From contig CAZLCG010000053.1 of assembly GCA_964557975.1 (NCBI GenBank), positions 1 through 5,368 of the forward strand: 5,368 nucleotides of DNA. Direction: 5' to 3'. The notes under the pieces were generated by a model. The model had not been told where the DNA came from. It was given only the letters and a program-made list of their open reading frames with translations, and made no database searches. Position 1 is the first letter of the stretch. Each line of letters opens with the position of its first letter. Made by a program: the position numbers and the translations under genes. Positions 1-5,368 of the stretch are shown here, piece after piece. The DNA is from Fimenecus sp964557975. Lineage in GTDB: Bacteria; Bacillota; Clostridia; Oscillospirales; Acutalibacteraceae.

Positions 1-144
1 AAATACGGTCGCTTTGACGGTGAGGACGAATACACCACAAAGGAAAGTGAACGCCTTGTAAGACTGCCGATGTATTACGGTCTTACGGATGAGGACAGCG
101 ACCGCGTTATTGCGGCGGCAAAGGAGTTCCTTGACTTAGCCTGA
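1..144 (+). CDS. wecE: WecE/RffA-type dTDP-4-amino-4,6-dideoxygalactose transaminase, C-terminal end (5'-truncated)
   Basis: The reading frame is open from the first base and ends at TGA 142-144, giving the last 47 residues of a protein that starts outside the window. The tail carries GEDEYTTKESERLVRLP followed by MYYGL and an amphipathic helix ending in KEFLDLA. This closely resembles, from memory, the C-terminus of WecE/RffA, a PLP enzyme of the DegT/DnrJ/EryC1/StrS family. That enzyme converts dTDP-4-keto-6-deoxyglucose to dTDP-4-amino-4,6-dideoxygalactose (dTDP-Fuc4N) in the cytoplasm. The PLP lysine and the rest of the active site are upstream and cannot be seen, so activity cannot be judged. 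The next gene follows after 26 bases, which suggests one operon and that an amino sugar is the starting material of this pathway. A related DegT transaminase with another product specificity is the main alternative. Confidence 0.8.
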   Translation, partial: KYGRFDGEDEYTTKESERLVRLPMYYGLTDEDSDRVIAAAKEFLDLA

Positions 145-158
145 CGGCGCGGACGAAA

Positions 159-165
159 GGGGAGG
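159..165 (+). promoter_or_regulatory. Ribosome binding site that places the ATP-grasp start at ACG 171
   Basis: GGGGAGG is a strong Shine-Dalgarno sequence in the 26-base gap after the upstream stop codon. Five T residues separate it from an ACG codon at 171. No ATG, GTG or TTG lies at a usable distance in the ATP-grasp frame. The next conventional candidate, TTG at 219, has no purine-rich site at normal spacing. This site therefore marks 171 as the point of initiation. Confidence 0.8.
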
Positions 166-170
166 TTTTT

Positions 171-1283
171 ACGAAGAAACCGCTTGTTATTATCGGAGCT
201 AACGATTTTCAAAATCAGTTGATATTAAAGGCAAAGTCCTTGGGCTATGAAACGCATGCTTTTGCATGGGAAAACGGGGCGGTCGGAAAAGACAATGCGG
301 ATTTTTTCTACCCCGTCAGTATTACCGAAAAAGAAAAAATTTACGAGATATGCCGTAAAATCAAACCGGCGGGGGTCTGCTCCATCGCTTCGGATTTAGC
401 GGCGATTACGGTGAATTATGTTGCGGAAAGGCTGGGCTTGCCCTGCAATCCTACTGAATATACAGCTATTCAGACCAACAAATACGCTATGCGGCGTGCC
501 TTCAGCGAGGCAGGTCTGCCGTGCCCTAAGTTCGTTAAGACGGGCGAGCGCTTTGACGGTTCGGTTTTGGACGGCTTTACCTTTCCCGTTATCGTCAAGC
601 CGACGGATCGCTCGGGCAGCCGCAGCATAACGAAGCTTGAAAGCCGCGAAGGACTGTGTGAAGCTGTAAAATCAGCCTGCGAGGTTTCATTTGAAAAGAG
701 CGCGATTATTGAAGAATACATTTCTGGTAATGAGTACAGTATGGAAACCATTTCCCAAAACGGCGTTCATCATTACCTTGCTACGACAAAAAAATATACT
801 ACGGGTGCGCCGCACTTTATTGAAACGGGTCACGTTCAGCCTTCCGATTTGGACAAAACCGTCAACGAAAGGGCAAAACAGATGGTTTTTAAGGCTCTTG
901 ACGCCCTGCATGTTGAGAACAGCGCGGGACATTCCGAATTTCGGGTGGACGAGCAGGGTAAAATAAAGCTTATTGAAATAGGCGCAAGAATGGGCGGCGA
1001 CTGCATCGGCTCTGATTTGGTTTTCCTGTCGACAGGGTATGATTTTATGAGGATGGTCATAGATGTTGCCTGCGGGGTTAAATCGGAGCTTATACCGACT
1101 GCGAAACCGCATAGACGCGCGCAAATCAAATTTTTATTTGACCGAACCGATATTCTTGAAATGGAGGAATATCGAAAAAAGCATCCCGACTCCGTTTACA
1201 GGGTAAGCGGAATTGATTCGGAAAATCTCGGAAATGCTAAAGACAGCTCAACAAGATCGGGGTATTATATTATTACAGAATGA
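171..1283 (+). CDS. ATP-grasp domain protein (carbamoyl-phosphate-synthase-like carboxylate-amine ligase), probable ACG start
   Basis: ATP-grasp enzymes activate a carboxylate as an acyl-phosphate and join it to an amine or thiol. The substrate here is unknown. Numbered from ACG 171 (370 residues), the protein opens with a Rossmann-like pre-ATP-grasp segment, KKPLVIIGANDFQNQ, continuing into KAKSLGYETHAF, as in PurK/CPSase-type relatives. Nucleotide-binding candidates are K104 (TNKYAMR), K143 (PVIVKP), the flexible SGSRS loop at about 148-152 and E181/E182 (IIEEYISG). Likely metal ligands are E256 (HSEFRVDE) and E269 (LIEIGARMGGD), with R273 nearby, so the catalytic core looks intact. Starting at TTG 219 instead would give 354 residues and remove the first beta strand and glycine loop, and that site lacks a Shine-Dalgarno sequence. 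An upstream in-frame stop at 132-134 limits extension. Lying between sugar transaminase and SDR genes, it may attach an amino acid or other acid to an amino sugar (inference). A true ACG start or a T-to-C mutation or error are both possible. Confidence 0.88.
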   Translation, partial: TKKPLVIIGANDFQNQLILKAKSLGYETHAFAWENGAVGKDNADFFYPVSITEKEKIYEICRKIKPAGVCSIASDLAAITVNYVAERLGLPCNPTEYTAIQTNKYAMRRAFSEAGLPCPKFVKTGERFDGSVLDGFTFPVIVKPTDRSGSRSITKLESREGLCEAVKSACEVSFEKSAIIEEYISGNEYSMETISQNGVHHYLATTKKYTTGAPHFIETGHVQPSDLDKTVNERAKQMVFKALDALHVENSAGHSEFRVDEQGKIKLIEIGARMGGDCIGSDLVFLSTGYDFMRMVIDVACGVKSELIPTAKPHRRAQIKFLFDRTDILEMEEYRKKHPDSVYRVSGIDSENLGNAKDSSTRSGYYIITE

Positions 1284-1298
1284 TATGGAGGAATTTAT

Positions 1299-2306
1299 AT
1301 GATTTTAGTATTCGGCGCGACAGGATATATCGGAAGATACCTGTGTAATTATTTAACGGAAAAGGGCTATTCGGTGCTTGCGCTCGGGCGTTCAAAAAGA
1401 GTACGGGATTTTTTAGAGGACAACGGAGTAAAATTCCAATATTTTGATTTTGACGATCCTGACTGCTACGCAAAGCTGCCGACGGACAACGTAGAGGCTA
1501 TCGTTGATTTGTCCGCCTGCATTGCGGAGCATGAAACGCCTGTCGAAAGATTTTTTGAGGTCAACACTCTCGGCGTATACAGGCTTCTGGAGTTTGCAAG
1601 AATAAACGGCATAAAAAAGGTAGTCGTTATGTCCTCGCATAAGGTCTACAACGACGTTAACAAGGCGGACGGTTCGCCTATTTCGGAAAGCGATCCCGTT
1701 TCTTTTCGCGGCGATCACACGCCTTACATCATTTCCAAGATTGCGGCAGAAAACTTTGTTGAATACTACAATAAGGATTTCGGTATGAACGCGGTTATCC
1801 TTCGTTTAACGGGCGTGCACGGCTACGGCGAAATTCTCGGGAAGCTCAACGCCGACGGCTCTTATAAAAAGAGTACGTTTGAAATATTCTTTGAAAACGC
1901 CTTACACGGCGAGGACATTTTCGTTTGGGGCGATCGGAGCATAAAGAGAGATCATATTTATGTAAAGGATGTTCTTTCCGCTATAGAAGCAAGCATTTCC
2001 GCAAAGGACGCTAAGGGTATTTTCAATATAGCTTCGGGCGTGGGTTATTCTCAGTTTGACGAGGCTAAGGTTTTGGCAGATGTTTTTGCCGAGGGCAAGG
2101 TTTCCGACGTTATTTGCCTGCCTGATAAGCCCGGCTTGCAGCGCGGTTATGTCTATGATATTTCAAAAGCGAAGGCTCAGCTTAATTGGGAGCCTGCGTT
2201 TACGGATTTGTACGATTTGTACCGTGATTACAAAAAAGAGTGGATTTCCAAAAAATACCACAACTACCATTTTATTAAAGAGGAAGAAAAGCCTTTAACA
2301 TTTTGA
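1299..2306 (+). CDS. NAD(P)-dependent epimerase/dehydratase (extended SDR), nucleotide-sugar modifying
   Basis: This is a 335-residue extended short-chain dehydrogenase/reductase, the usual length for nucleotide-sugar epimerases, dehydratases and reductases of the cytoplasm. The N-terminus has the cofactor loop GATGYIG (residues 6-12). The catalytic triad candidates are S112/S113 (VVVMSSHKVY), Y143 and K147 (YIISK). Further family marks are RDHIYVKDV (217-225), GIFNIASG (240-247) and a C-terminal LNWEPAF. Arg31 just after the second strand (LALGRS) could favour NADP over NAD, which is a weak inference. The ATG at 1299 is preceded by GGAGG (1287-1291) with seven bases between, 15 bases after the ATP-grasp stop. 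The substrate cannot be told from the sequence. In this operon it probably reduces, epimerises or dehydrates an NDP-sugar before or between the transamination steps. The C-terminus ends in a charged tail rich in Lys and Glu. Confidence 0.9.
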   Translation: MILVFGATGYIGRYLCNYLTEKGYSVLALGRSKRVRDFLEDNGVKFQYFDFDDPDCYAKLPTDNVEAIVDLSACIAEHETPVERFFEVNTLGVYRLLEFARINGIKKVVVMSSHKVYNDVNKADGSPISESDPVSFRGDHTPYIISKIAAENFVEYYNKDFGMNAVILRLTGVHGYGEILGKLNADGSYKKSTFEIFFENALHGEDIFVWGDRSIKRDHIYVKDVLSAIEASISAKDAKGIFNIASGVGYSQFDEAKVLADVFAEGKVSDVICLPDKPGLQRGYVYDISKAKAQLNWEPAFTDLYDLYRDYKKEWISKKYHNYHFIKEEEKPLTF

Positions 2307-2308
2307 AA

Positions 2309-3355
2309 ATGAGTATTCTTGATTTAAAAAAAAATTCACTTGCTGTCGGACGCGCGGCGACGGGTATTTATCTTATTTTAAGCGAATATATGCGGGGCGC
2401 GGATGTAATTCTGCCCGCAAATATATGCTATGCGGCAGTCTATCCCGTAGTCTATTCCTCGAATAATCCCGTTTTCTGCGATGTTGACGGCACAACGGGC
2501 AATATGAGCTGTAAGAGCTTTATTGAGGCGCTCACACCCGAAACAAGGGCGGCGATAGTTCCGCATATGTACGGCAATCCCGTAAAGGATATGCCCGAGA
2601 TTGCACGCTTTTGCAAGGAAAATAACATTCTTTTAATTGAAGACTGCGCTTCCGCAATGGGGGCGGAGCTTGGCGGACGTCAAACGGGAGATTTCGGCGA
2701 TTACACCGTTTTCAGCACGGGCTATTCCAAAACAGTCGATTTGGGAAACGGCGGGATAATCCTTTCCGACCGCAGTCTTTGCGCTATGCGCGAGGCATAC
2801 GGCAGTCTTCCGCTTTACAGCGAAGAAACGAAAAAAAGAAACGGCGATTTTTCTAAGGCTTACCGTGCCTTCCGTAATTCCCGTCTCGATATAAGAGAAA
2901 GCGCGTTCTATAAGACGGTTCATTCCGATTTGAGGGATAATTTTCTGTACCGTACGAGCGATGAGTTTTCCGATACCTTAATACGTTCCTTGTCGGGTCT
3001 TGACAAAATAATTTCCGACCGCAGGAGAGCAAGCAATTTGTATGACAGGTATTTGCGTTATGATGGGAACGATCTTTCCGCTTATCGGTTTGCGGAGGGG
3101 GCGGTTCCGTGGCGTAAAAATATATTCGTCCGTCCCGACAAGCGCGACGGAATTGTAAAACGACTGCTTGACAAAAATATCCCCGTAAGCGATTGGTATC
3201 CGTCCGTCGGCGTCTTATTTGACGACTATACGGTATATCCAAACGTTTCGGCGATGGAGCGGACCGTTTTGAATTTTCCGCTTCTTGTTTCCGATGAAGA
3301 AATACGCGATATAGCGGACGCTGTTAATTATGCAATATTCGGAGGGCAGATATAA
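2309..3355 (+). CDS. DegT/DnrJ/EryC1/StrS-family PLP-dependent aminotransferase, short form
   Basis: This is a fold-type I PLP enzyme of the sugar-aminotransferase family, which moves an amino group, usually from glutamate, onto a keto-sugar nucleotide. From ATG 2309 it has 348 residues, somewhat short for a family usually nearer 370-400. Key marks are DVILPANICYAA and PVFCDVD near the N-terminus, the PLP-ring-binding aspartate D112 in LLIEDCASAMGAE, and the Schiff-base lysine K141 in FSTGYSKTVDLGNGG. Both catalytic residues are present, so it is probably active. The start is uncertain. TTG 2303 would overlap the SDR stop by four bases, and ATG 2309 lies just past that stop. The only purine-rich site (about 2279-2286) is too far from either, so expression probably relies on translational coupling to the SDR gene. 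ATG was preferred as the stronger codon. It is the second transaminase of the operon and clearly diverged from the WecE-like one. Its keto-sugar is unknown. Confidence 0.88.
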   Translation: MSILDLKKNSLAVGRAATGIYLILSEYMRGADVILPANICYAAVYPVVYSSNNPVFCDVDGTTGNMSCKSFIEALTPETRAAIVPHMYGNPVKDMPEIARFCKENNILLIEDCASAMGAELGGRQTGDFGDYTVFSTGYSKTVDLGNGGIILSDRSLCAMREAYGSLPLYSEETKKRNGDFSKAYRAFRNSRLDIRESAFYKTVHSDLRDNFLYRTSDEFSDTLIRSLSGLDKIISDRRRASNLYDRYLRYDGNDLSAYRFAEGAVPWRKNIFVRPDKRDGIVKRLLDKNIPVSDWYPSVGVLFDDYTVYPNVSAMERTVLNFPLLVSDEEIRDIADAVNYAIFGGQI

Positions 3356-4326
3356 TGCTTTTGAGTTTTGTAATTCCCTGTTACGGGAGCGAAAAAACAA
3401 TTCAACCGGTTGTGGAGGAAATTATAGACACAGTCGGCAGTATGGACGGCTATGATTATGAGATCGTTGCGGTCAACGATTGCTCGCCCGACGGTGTTTG
3501 GAGCAAGCTTACTGAAATGGCAAAGAACAACAAGGCGATTAAGCTGATCAACTTTGCCAAAAATATGAACCGTCCCGGCGCGGTTATGGCGGGGCTTAAA
3601 TATTCAAGCGGCGACTATGTTGTCATTATGGATGACGACGGGCAGTGTCCTATGGACAGGCTGCCTGAGCTTATTGCACCGCTGGGGGACGGCTATGACG
3701 TTTCAATTGCGGATTACCCCGAACGCAAGCAGTCCGTGTTTAAGGATTTCGGCACGCTTGTAAATAAAAAAATGACTGAATGGATTATTGACCGGCCTAA
3801 GGATTTGCAGTTTACAAACTTTATGGCGCTTAAGAAATTCATTGTTGACGAGATAATAAAATATGATAAGCCGTACCCTTATTTAACAGGACTTTTGCTT
3901 CGTACGACTCAGCATATCGCAAATGTGCCTATGGAGGAGCGCAGCCGTTTAAGCGGAGGAACTACCTTTACATTCGCAAAGATGCTGCGCCTTTGGATGA
4001 ACGGTCTTACGGCGTTCTCAATTAAGCCCCTGCGCCTTTCCTCGTTTGCCGGCGTTGTATGCGCTATCGTGGGTTTTGTGTTCGGCTTGGTGACGGTTAT
4101 CAGAAAGCTCGTTAATCCCGCCATAAGCGCGGGCTGGAGCTCGCTTGTCGCCATTATGCTTTTTGTGGGCGGGCTTATTATGATTATGCTTGGAATGATC
4201 GGTGAATATCTGGGGCGCATTTATATAAGCATAAATAATTCACCGCAGTATATAGTCAGTGAAACGGTGAATTTTGAAGATGAGAGCAAAATACAGCGGC
4301 AGAGCGATTCAAAATCTCTAAATTGA
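3355..4326 (+). CDS. Polyprenyl-phosphate glycosyltransferase, GT2 family (ArnC/GtrB/DPM1-like), two C-terminal TM helices
   Basis: Family members transfer a sugar from a nucleotide donor to undecaprenyl or dolichyl phosphate at the cytoplasmic membrane face. The 323-residue protein begins with the GT-A strand LLSFVIPCYGSEKT. It continues with VAVNDCSPDG (D42 for the nucleotide), NRPGAVMAGL and the metal site D93-D94-D95 in IMDDDGQCPMDRLPEL. A basic ERSRLSGGTTF segment at about 195-205 occupies the place of the family R..G.SK element. Two hydrophobic helices follow (about 229-249 and 262-285), then GEYLGRIY and SPQYIV, a C-terminal signature of ArnC/GtrB-type enzymes. The soluble tail after 300 is charged. 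The start ATG shares one base with the preceding stop (TAATG), and GGAGG at 3341-3345 serves it. Together with the two SMR genes behind it, it suggests synthesis and flipping of an Und-P-sugar. The sugar is not shown by the sequence. Confidence 0.92.
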   Translation: MLLSFVIPCYGSEKTIQPVVEEIIDTVGSMDGYDYEIVAVNDCSPDGVWSKLTEMAKNNKAIKLINFAKNMNRPGAVMAGLKYSSGDYVVIMDDDGQCPMDRLPELIAPLGDGYDVSIADYPERKQSVFKDFGTLVNKKMTEWIIDRPKDLQFTNFMALKKFIVDEIIKYDKPYPYLTGLLLRTTQHIANVPMEERSRLSGGTTFTFAKMLRLWMNGLTAFSIKPLRLSSFAGVVCAIVGFVFGLVTVIRKLVNPAISAGWSSLVAIMLFVGGLIMIMLGMIGEYLGRIYISINNSPQYIVSETVNFEDESKIQRQSDSKSLN

Positions 4327-4366
4327 CGTTGCGGTGCGCTTTGTTTTATCTTAGGATGGTATTGAT

Positions 4367-4786
4367 ATGGATAAAAAGAAACTTAAAGCGCTTCTCGCGC
4401 TTCATATTATGCTTATGGTATATTCATGCTCGGGTGTGCTTTCAAAGCTTGCGTCGGGCGAACCGTTTTTAAGCTTCAAATTTATAATTTATTATGCGGG
4501 CGTAATCTTTTTGCTCGGCGTTTACGCCCTTGTTTGGCAGCAGATTATCAAAAGGCTCCCGCTGACTACCGCATTTGCAAATAAGGCGGTAACGGTAATT
4601 TGGGGAATAGTCTGGGGCGCTGTATTCTTTCACGAGGGAGTAACCGCAGGCAAGCCTATCGGCGCGGCTCTCGTTATGGCGGGAGTTGTTCTCTACGCAA
4701 AGGCGGACGGTGACAGCGGTAATTCGATAAACAGCGAAGCTGACGCTGTCCCCGAAAACGGAACGGAGGACGCGTCAGATGGATAA
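4367..4786 (+). CDS. SMR/EamA-type four-helix membrane protein, putative Und-P-sugar flippase subunit (ArnE/ArnF-like), acidic C-tail
   Basis: The 139-residue protein has four predicted membrane helices at about 7-26, 37-58, 70-88 and 95-111, the plan of small multidrug resistance proteins and ArnE/ArnF. The first helix has no glutamate, so the proton/drug-coupling residue typical of EmrE-type pumps is missing, which argues against drug export. The positive N-terminus (MDKKKLK) suggests it sits in the cytoplasm. After the fourth helix comes a hydrophilic tail of about 27 residues (113-139) with eight Asp/Glu, unusual for so small a protein. The start has an AGGATGG ribosome site (4353-4359), 40 bases after the GT2 stop. 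Its end overlaps the next gene by eight bases, so the two are probably made in matched amounts and work as a heterodimer. The likely role is flipping the lipid-linked sugar made by the adjacent glycosyltransferase. This rests on family and context, not on a diagnostic residue. Confidence 0.82.
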   Translation: MDKKKLKALLALHIMLMVYSCSGVLSKLASGEPFLSFKFIIYYAGVIFLLGVYALVWQQIIKRLPLTTAFANKAVTVIWGIVWGAVFFHEGVTAGKPIGAALVMAGVVLYAKADGDSGNSINSEADAVPENGTEDASDG

Positions 4787-5132
4787 AACCGTATTGCTGT
4801 ATTCTCTGTTTTTGCTGTTCGGAACATTTATTTCCGCCGTCGCGCAGGTAATGTTAAAAAAGGCGTCGCAAAAGCACTATGATTCTTTTATAAAGGAATA
4901 TTTAAATCCGCTTGTAATTTTTGCCTATGCAATCTTTTTCGGCGCAACCTTTATGTCGATATTGGCTTACAAGGGCATACCGCTTTCCATGGGACCTATA
5001 CTCGAAGCGACAAGCTATATCTATGTGACCGTTTTCGGGGTAAAAATATTCGGCGAGAAGATAAACGGAAAAAAAATTATTGCGCTGTGTCTTATAATCA
5101 TCGGTATAGCAGTCTATTCGTTTTTCGGATAA
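4779..5132 (+). CDS. SMR/EamA-type four-helix membrane protein, second putative flippase subunit
   Basis: The 117-residue protein has four hydrophobic segments at about 5-25, 43-63, 68-91 and 98-115 and almost no soluble part, the standard SMR size. TM1 contains FISAVAQVMLKKAS, a family-like first helix with a polar Gln but no acidic residue. TM3 has PILEATSYIYVTVFG with a buried E76, and the link GEKINGKKI leads into TM4, as in ArnE-like and EamA proteins. The ATG lies within the end of the preceding gene in another frame (eight shared bases). Its GGAGG site (4765-4769) is inside codons for that protein's acidic tail. The pairing of two different small proteins right after an ArnC-like transferase matches the ArnE/ArnF arrangement that moves Und-P-L-Ara4N across the membrane. 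It is the last gene before the terminator. A small-molecule transporter is the alternative. Confidence 0.85.
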   Translation: MDKTVLLYSLFLLFGTFISAVAQVMLKKASQKHYDSFIKEYLNPLVIFAYAIFFGATFMSILAYKGIPLSMGPILEATSYIYVTVFGVKIFGEKINGKKIIALCLIIIGIAVYSFFG

Positions 5133-5142
5133 TTAAACATAA

Positions 5143-5178
5143 AAACGGACGGATTTAAACCGTCGTTTATTTGTTTGT
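5143..5178 (+). terminator. Intrinsic terminator ending the sugar operon
   Basis: AAACG-G-ACGG (5143-5152) pairs with CCGTCGTTT (5160-5168), leaving G5148 as a single-base bulge and a seven-base loop. A T-rich run broken by A and G follows (about 5166-5178). It begins ten bases after the stop of the last membrane-protein gene. The bulge and imperfect T tract suggest moderate strength. Confidence 0.75.
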
Positions 5179-5207
5179 TCGATACCGCGCCGCGTACATA
5201 GATGCTG

Positions 5208-5226
5208 AAAGTCAATGAAAAGTCAA
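5208..5226 (+). repeat. Direct repeat AAAGTCAA, two copies 11 bases apart
   Basis: AAAGTCAA occurs at 5208-5215 and 5219-5226, so the copies sit on the same DNA face about one helical turn apart. The second copy ends 11 bases before the -35 box of the tRNA promoter. It could be an activator or UP-like element, or chance in AT-rich DNA. Confidence 0.4.
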
Positions 5227-5237
5227 AAATGTTTTTA

Positions 5238-5266
5238 TTGACATCTTTAAAAGATTTTGATAAAAT
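5238..5266 (+). promoter_or_regulatory. Sigma-A (sigma-70-type) promoter for tRNA-Ser
   Basis: TTGACA (5238-5243) is a perfect -35 box. After a 17-base spacer comes TAAAAT (5261-5266), one base off the -10 consensus. Transcription should start near 5273, about 40 bases before the tRNA. The sequence upstream of the -35 box is A/T-rich. It fits a strong constitutive stable-RNA promoter. Confidence 0.88.
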
Positions 5267-5314
5267 ACTTTGGCAGTCGGTTAAGAGTGATTTATTTCTG
5301 TTTTAATTGAATAC

Positions 5315-5368
5315 GGACAGGTATCGAAGCGGTCATAACGGGCCTGACTCGAAATCAGGTAGCCTTAA
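5315..5368 (+). tRNA. tRNA-Ser (anticodon CGA), 3' end cut by window edge
   Basis: The 5' acceptor strand is GGACAGG (5315-5321), followed by TA. The D arm has a short stem TCG/CGG (5324-5326 with 5339-5341) and a loop holding the GG pair. The anticodon stem CCTGA/TCAGG (5343-5347, 5355-5359) is a perfect five-base helix closing the loop CTCGAAA. The anticodon is CGA at 5350-5352, which reads the serine codon UCG. The bases after 5359 begin the long variable arm expected of a class II serine tRNA. The T arm, the acceptor 3' strand (expected CCTGTCC) and CCA lie beyond the window, so the gene is partial here only because of the cut. Confidence 0.9.

Noticed and set aside
687..1124. 145-codon open frame on the minus strand
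   Set aside because: It lies wholly inside the ATP-grasp gene on the opposite strand. Its translation has no recognisable family or membrane pattern, and the + strand protein has conserved catalytic motifs throughout.
219..1283. TTG 219 as the start of the ATP-grasp protein
   Set aside because: No Shine-Dalgarno sequence lies at useful spacing, and the coding pattern and family-like N-terminus continue upstream to ACG 171.
2853..3242. 129-codon open frame on the minus strand
   Set aside because: It is antisense to the second transaminase, rich in Arg, Cys and His as typical of shadow frames, and has no supported start site.
4327..4366. Possible internal promoter or terminator in the 40-base gap before the first SMR gene
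   Set aside because: No hairpin with a T tract and no -35/-10 pair could be found. Only the ribosome site AGGATGG stands out.
5202..5306. 34-codon open frame starting ATG 5202
   Set aside because: It has no ribosome site and runs through the -35 and -10 boxes of the tRNA promoter. Its composition simply reflects AT-rich intergenic DNA.
1..5368. CRISPR array, insertion sequence, toxin-antitoxin or defence genes
   Set aside because: No spaced repeat series, transposase motifs, terminal inverted repeats or defence-type domains were seen on either strand.

Overview
The window looks like a bacterial chromosome segment, most likely from an anaerobic Firmicute of the class Clostridia. That placement is inferred from strong GGAGG-type ribosome sites, tightly packed genes, slightly AT-rich mixed codon use and a textbook TTGACA-17-TAAAAT promoter. 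No gene here settles the taxonomy. All genes and sites lie on the + strand.

Positions 1-5132 hold the downstream end of one operon for building and exporting a lipid-linked surface sugar. In order it encodes: the C-terminus of a WecE/RffA-type sugar-nucleotide transaminase (1-144); an ATP-grasp ligase (171-1283), whose natural start seems to be an ACG codon; an extended SDR epimerase/dehydratase/reductase (1299-2306); a second, shorter DegT/DnrJ/EryC1/StrS-family transaminase (2309-3355); an ArnC/GtrB/DPM1-like polyprenyl-phosphate glycosyltransferase with two C-terminal membrane helices (3355-4326); and two four-helix SMR/EamA-type membrane proteins (4367-4786 and 4779-5132) that resemble an ArnE/ArnF flippase pair. 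Gaps range from an 8-base overlap to 40 bases, with no internal terminator or promoter seen.

The likely joint job is as follows. The transaminases and SDR make a nucleotide-activated (deoxy)amino sugar, and the ATP-grasp enzyme may acylate or aminoacylate it. The GT2 enzyme then moves the sugar to undecaprenyl phosphate on the inner face of the membrane, and the SMR pair flips it outward. The parts match the logic of the Gram-negative arn (L-Ara4N) pathway, but no ArnA, ArnD or ArnT equivalent is present in the window. A final GT-C transferase would have to be encoded elsewhere. The sugar's identity and its acceptor are inference.

From 5133 on, the operon ends at a bulged-stem intrinsic terminator (5143-5178). 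A short AT-rich region follows, with an 8-base direct repeat spaced 11 bases apart just upstream of a near-consensus sigma-A promoter (5238-5266). That promoter drives a tRNA-Ser(CGA) gene that starts at 5315 and is cut by the window end.
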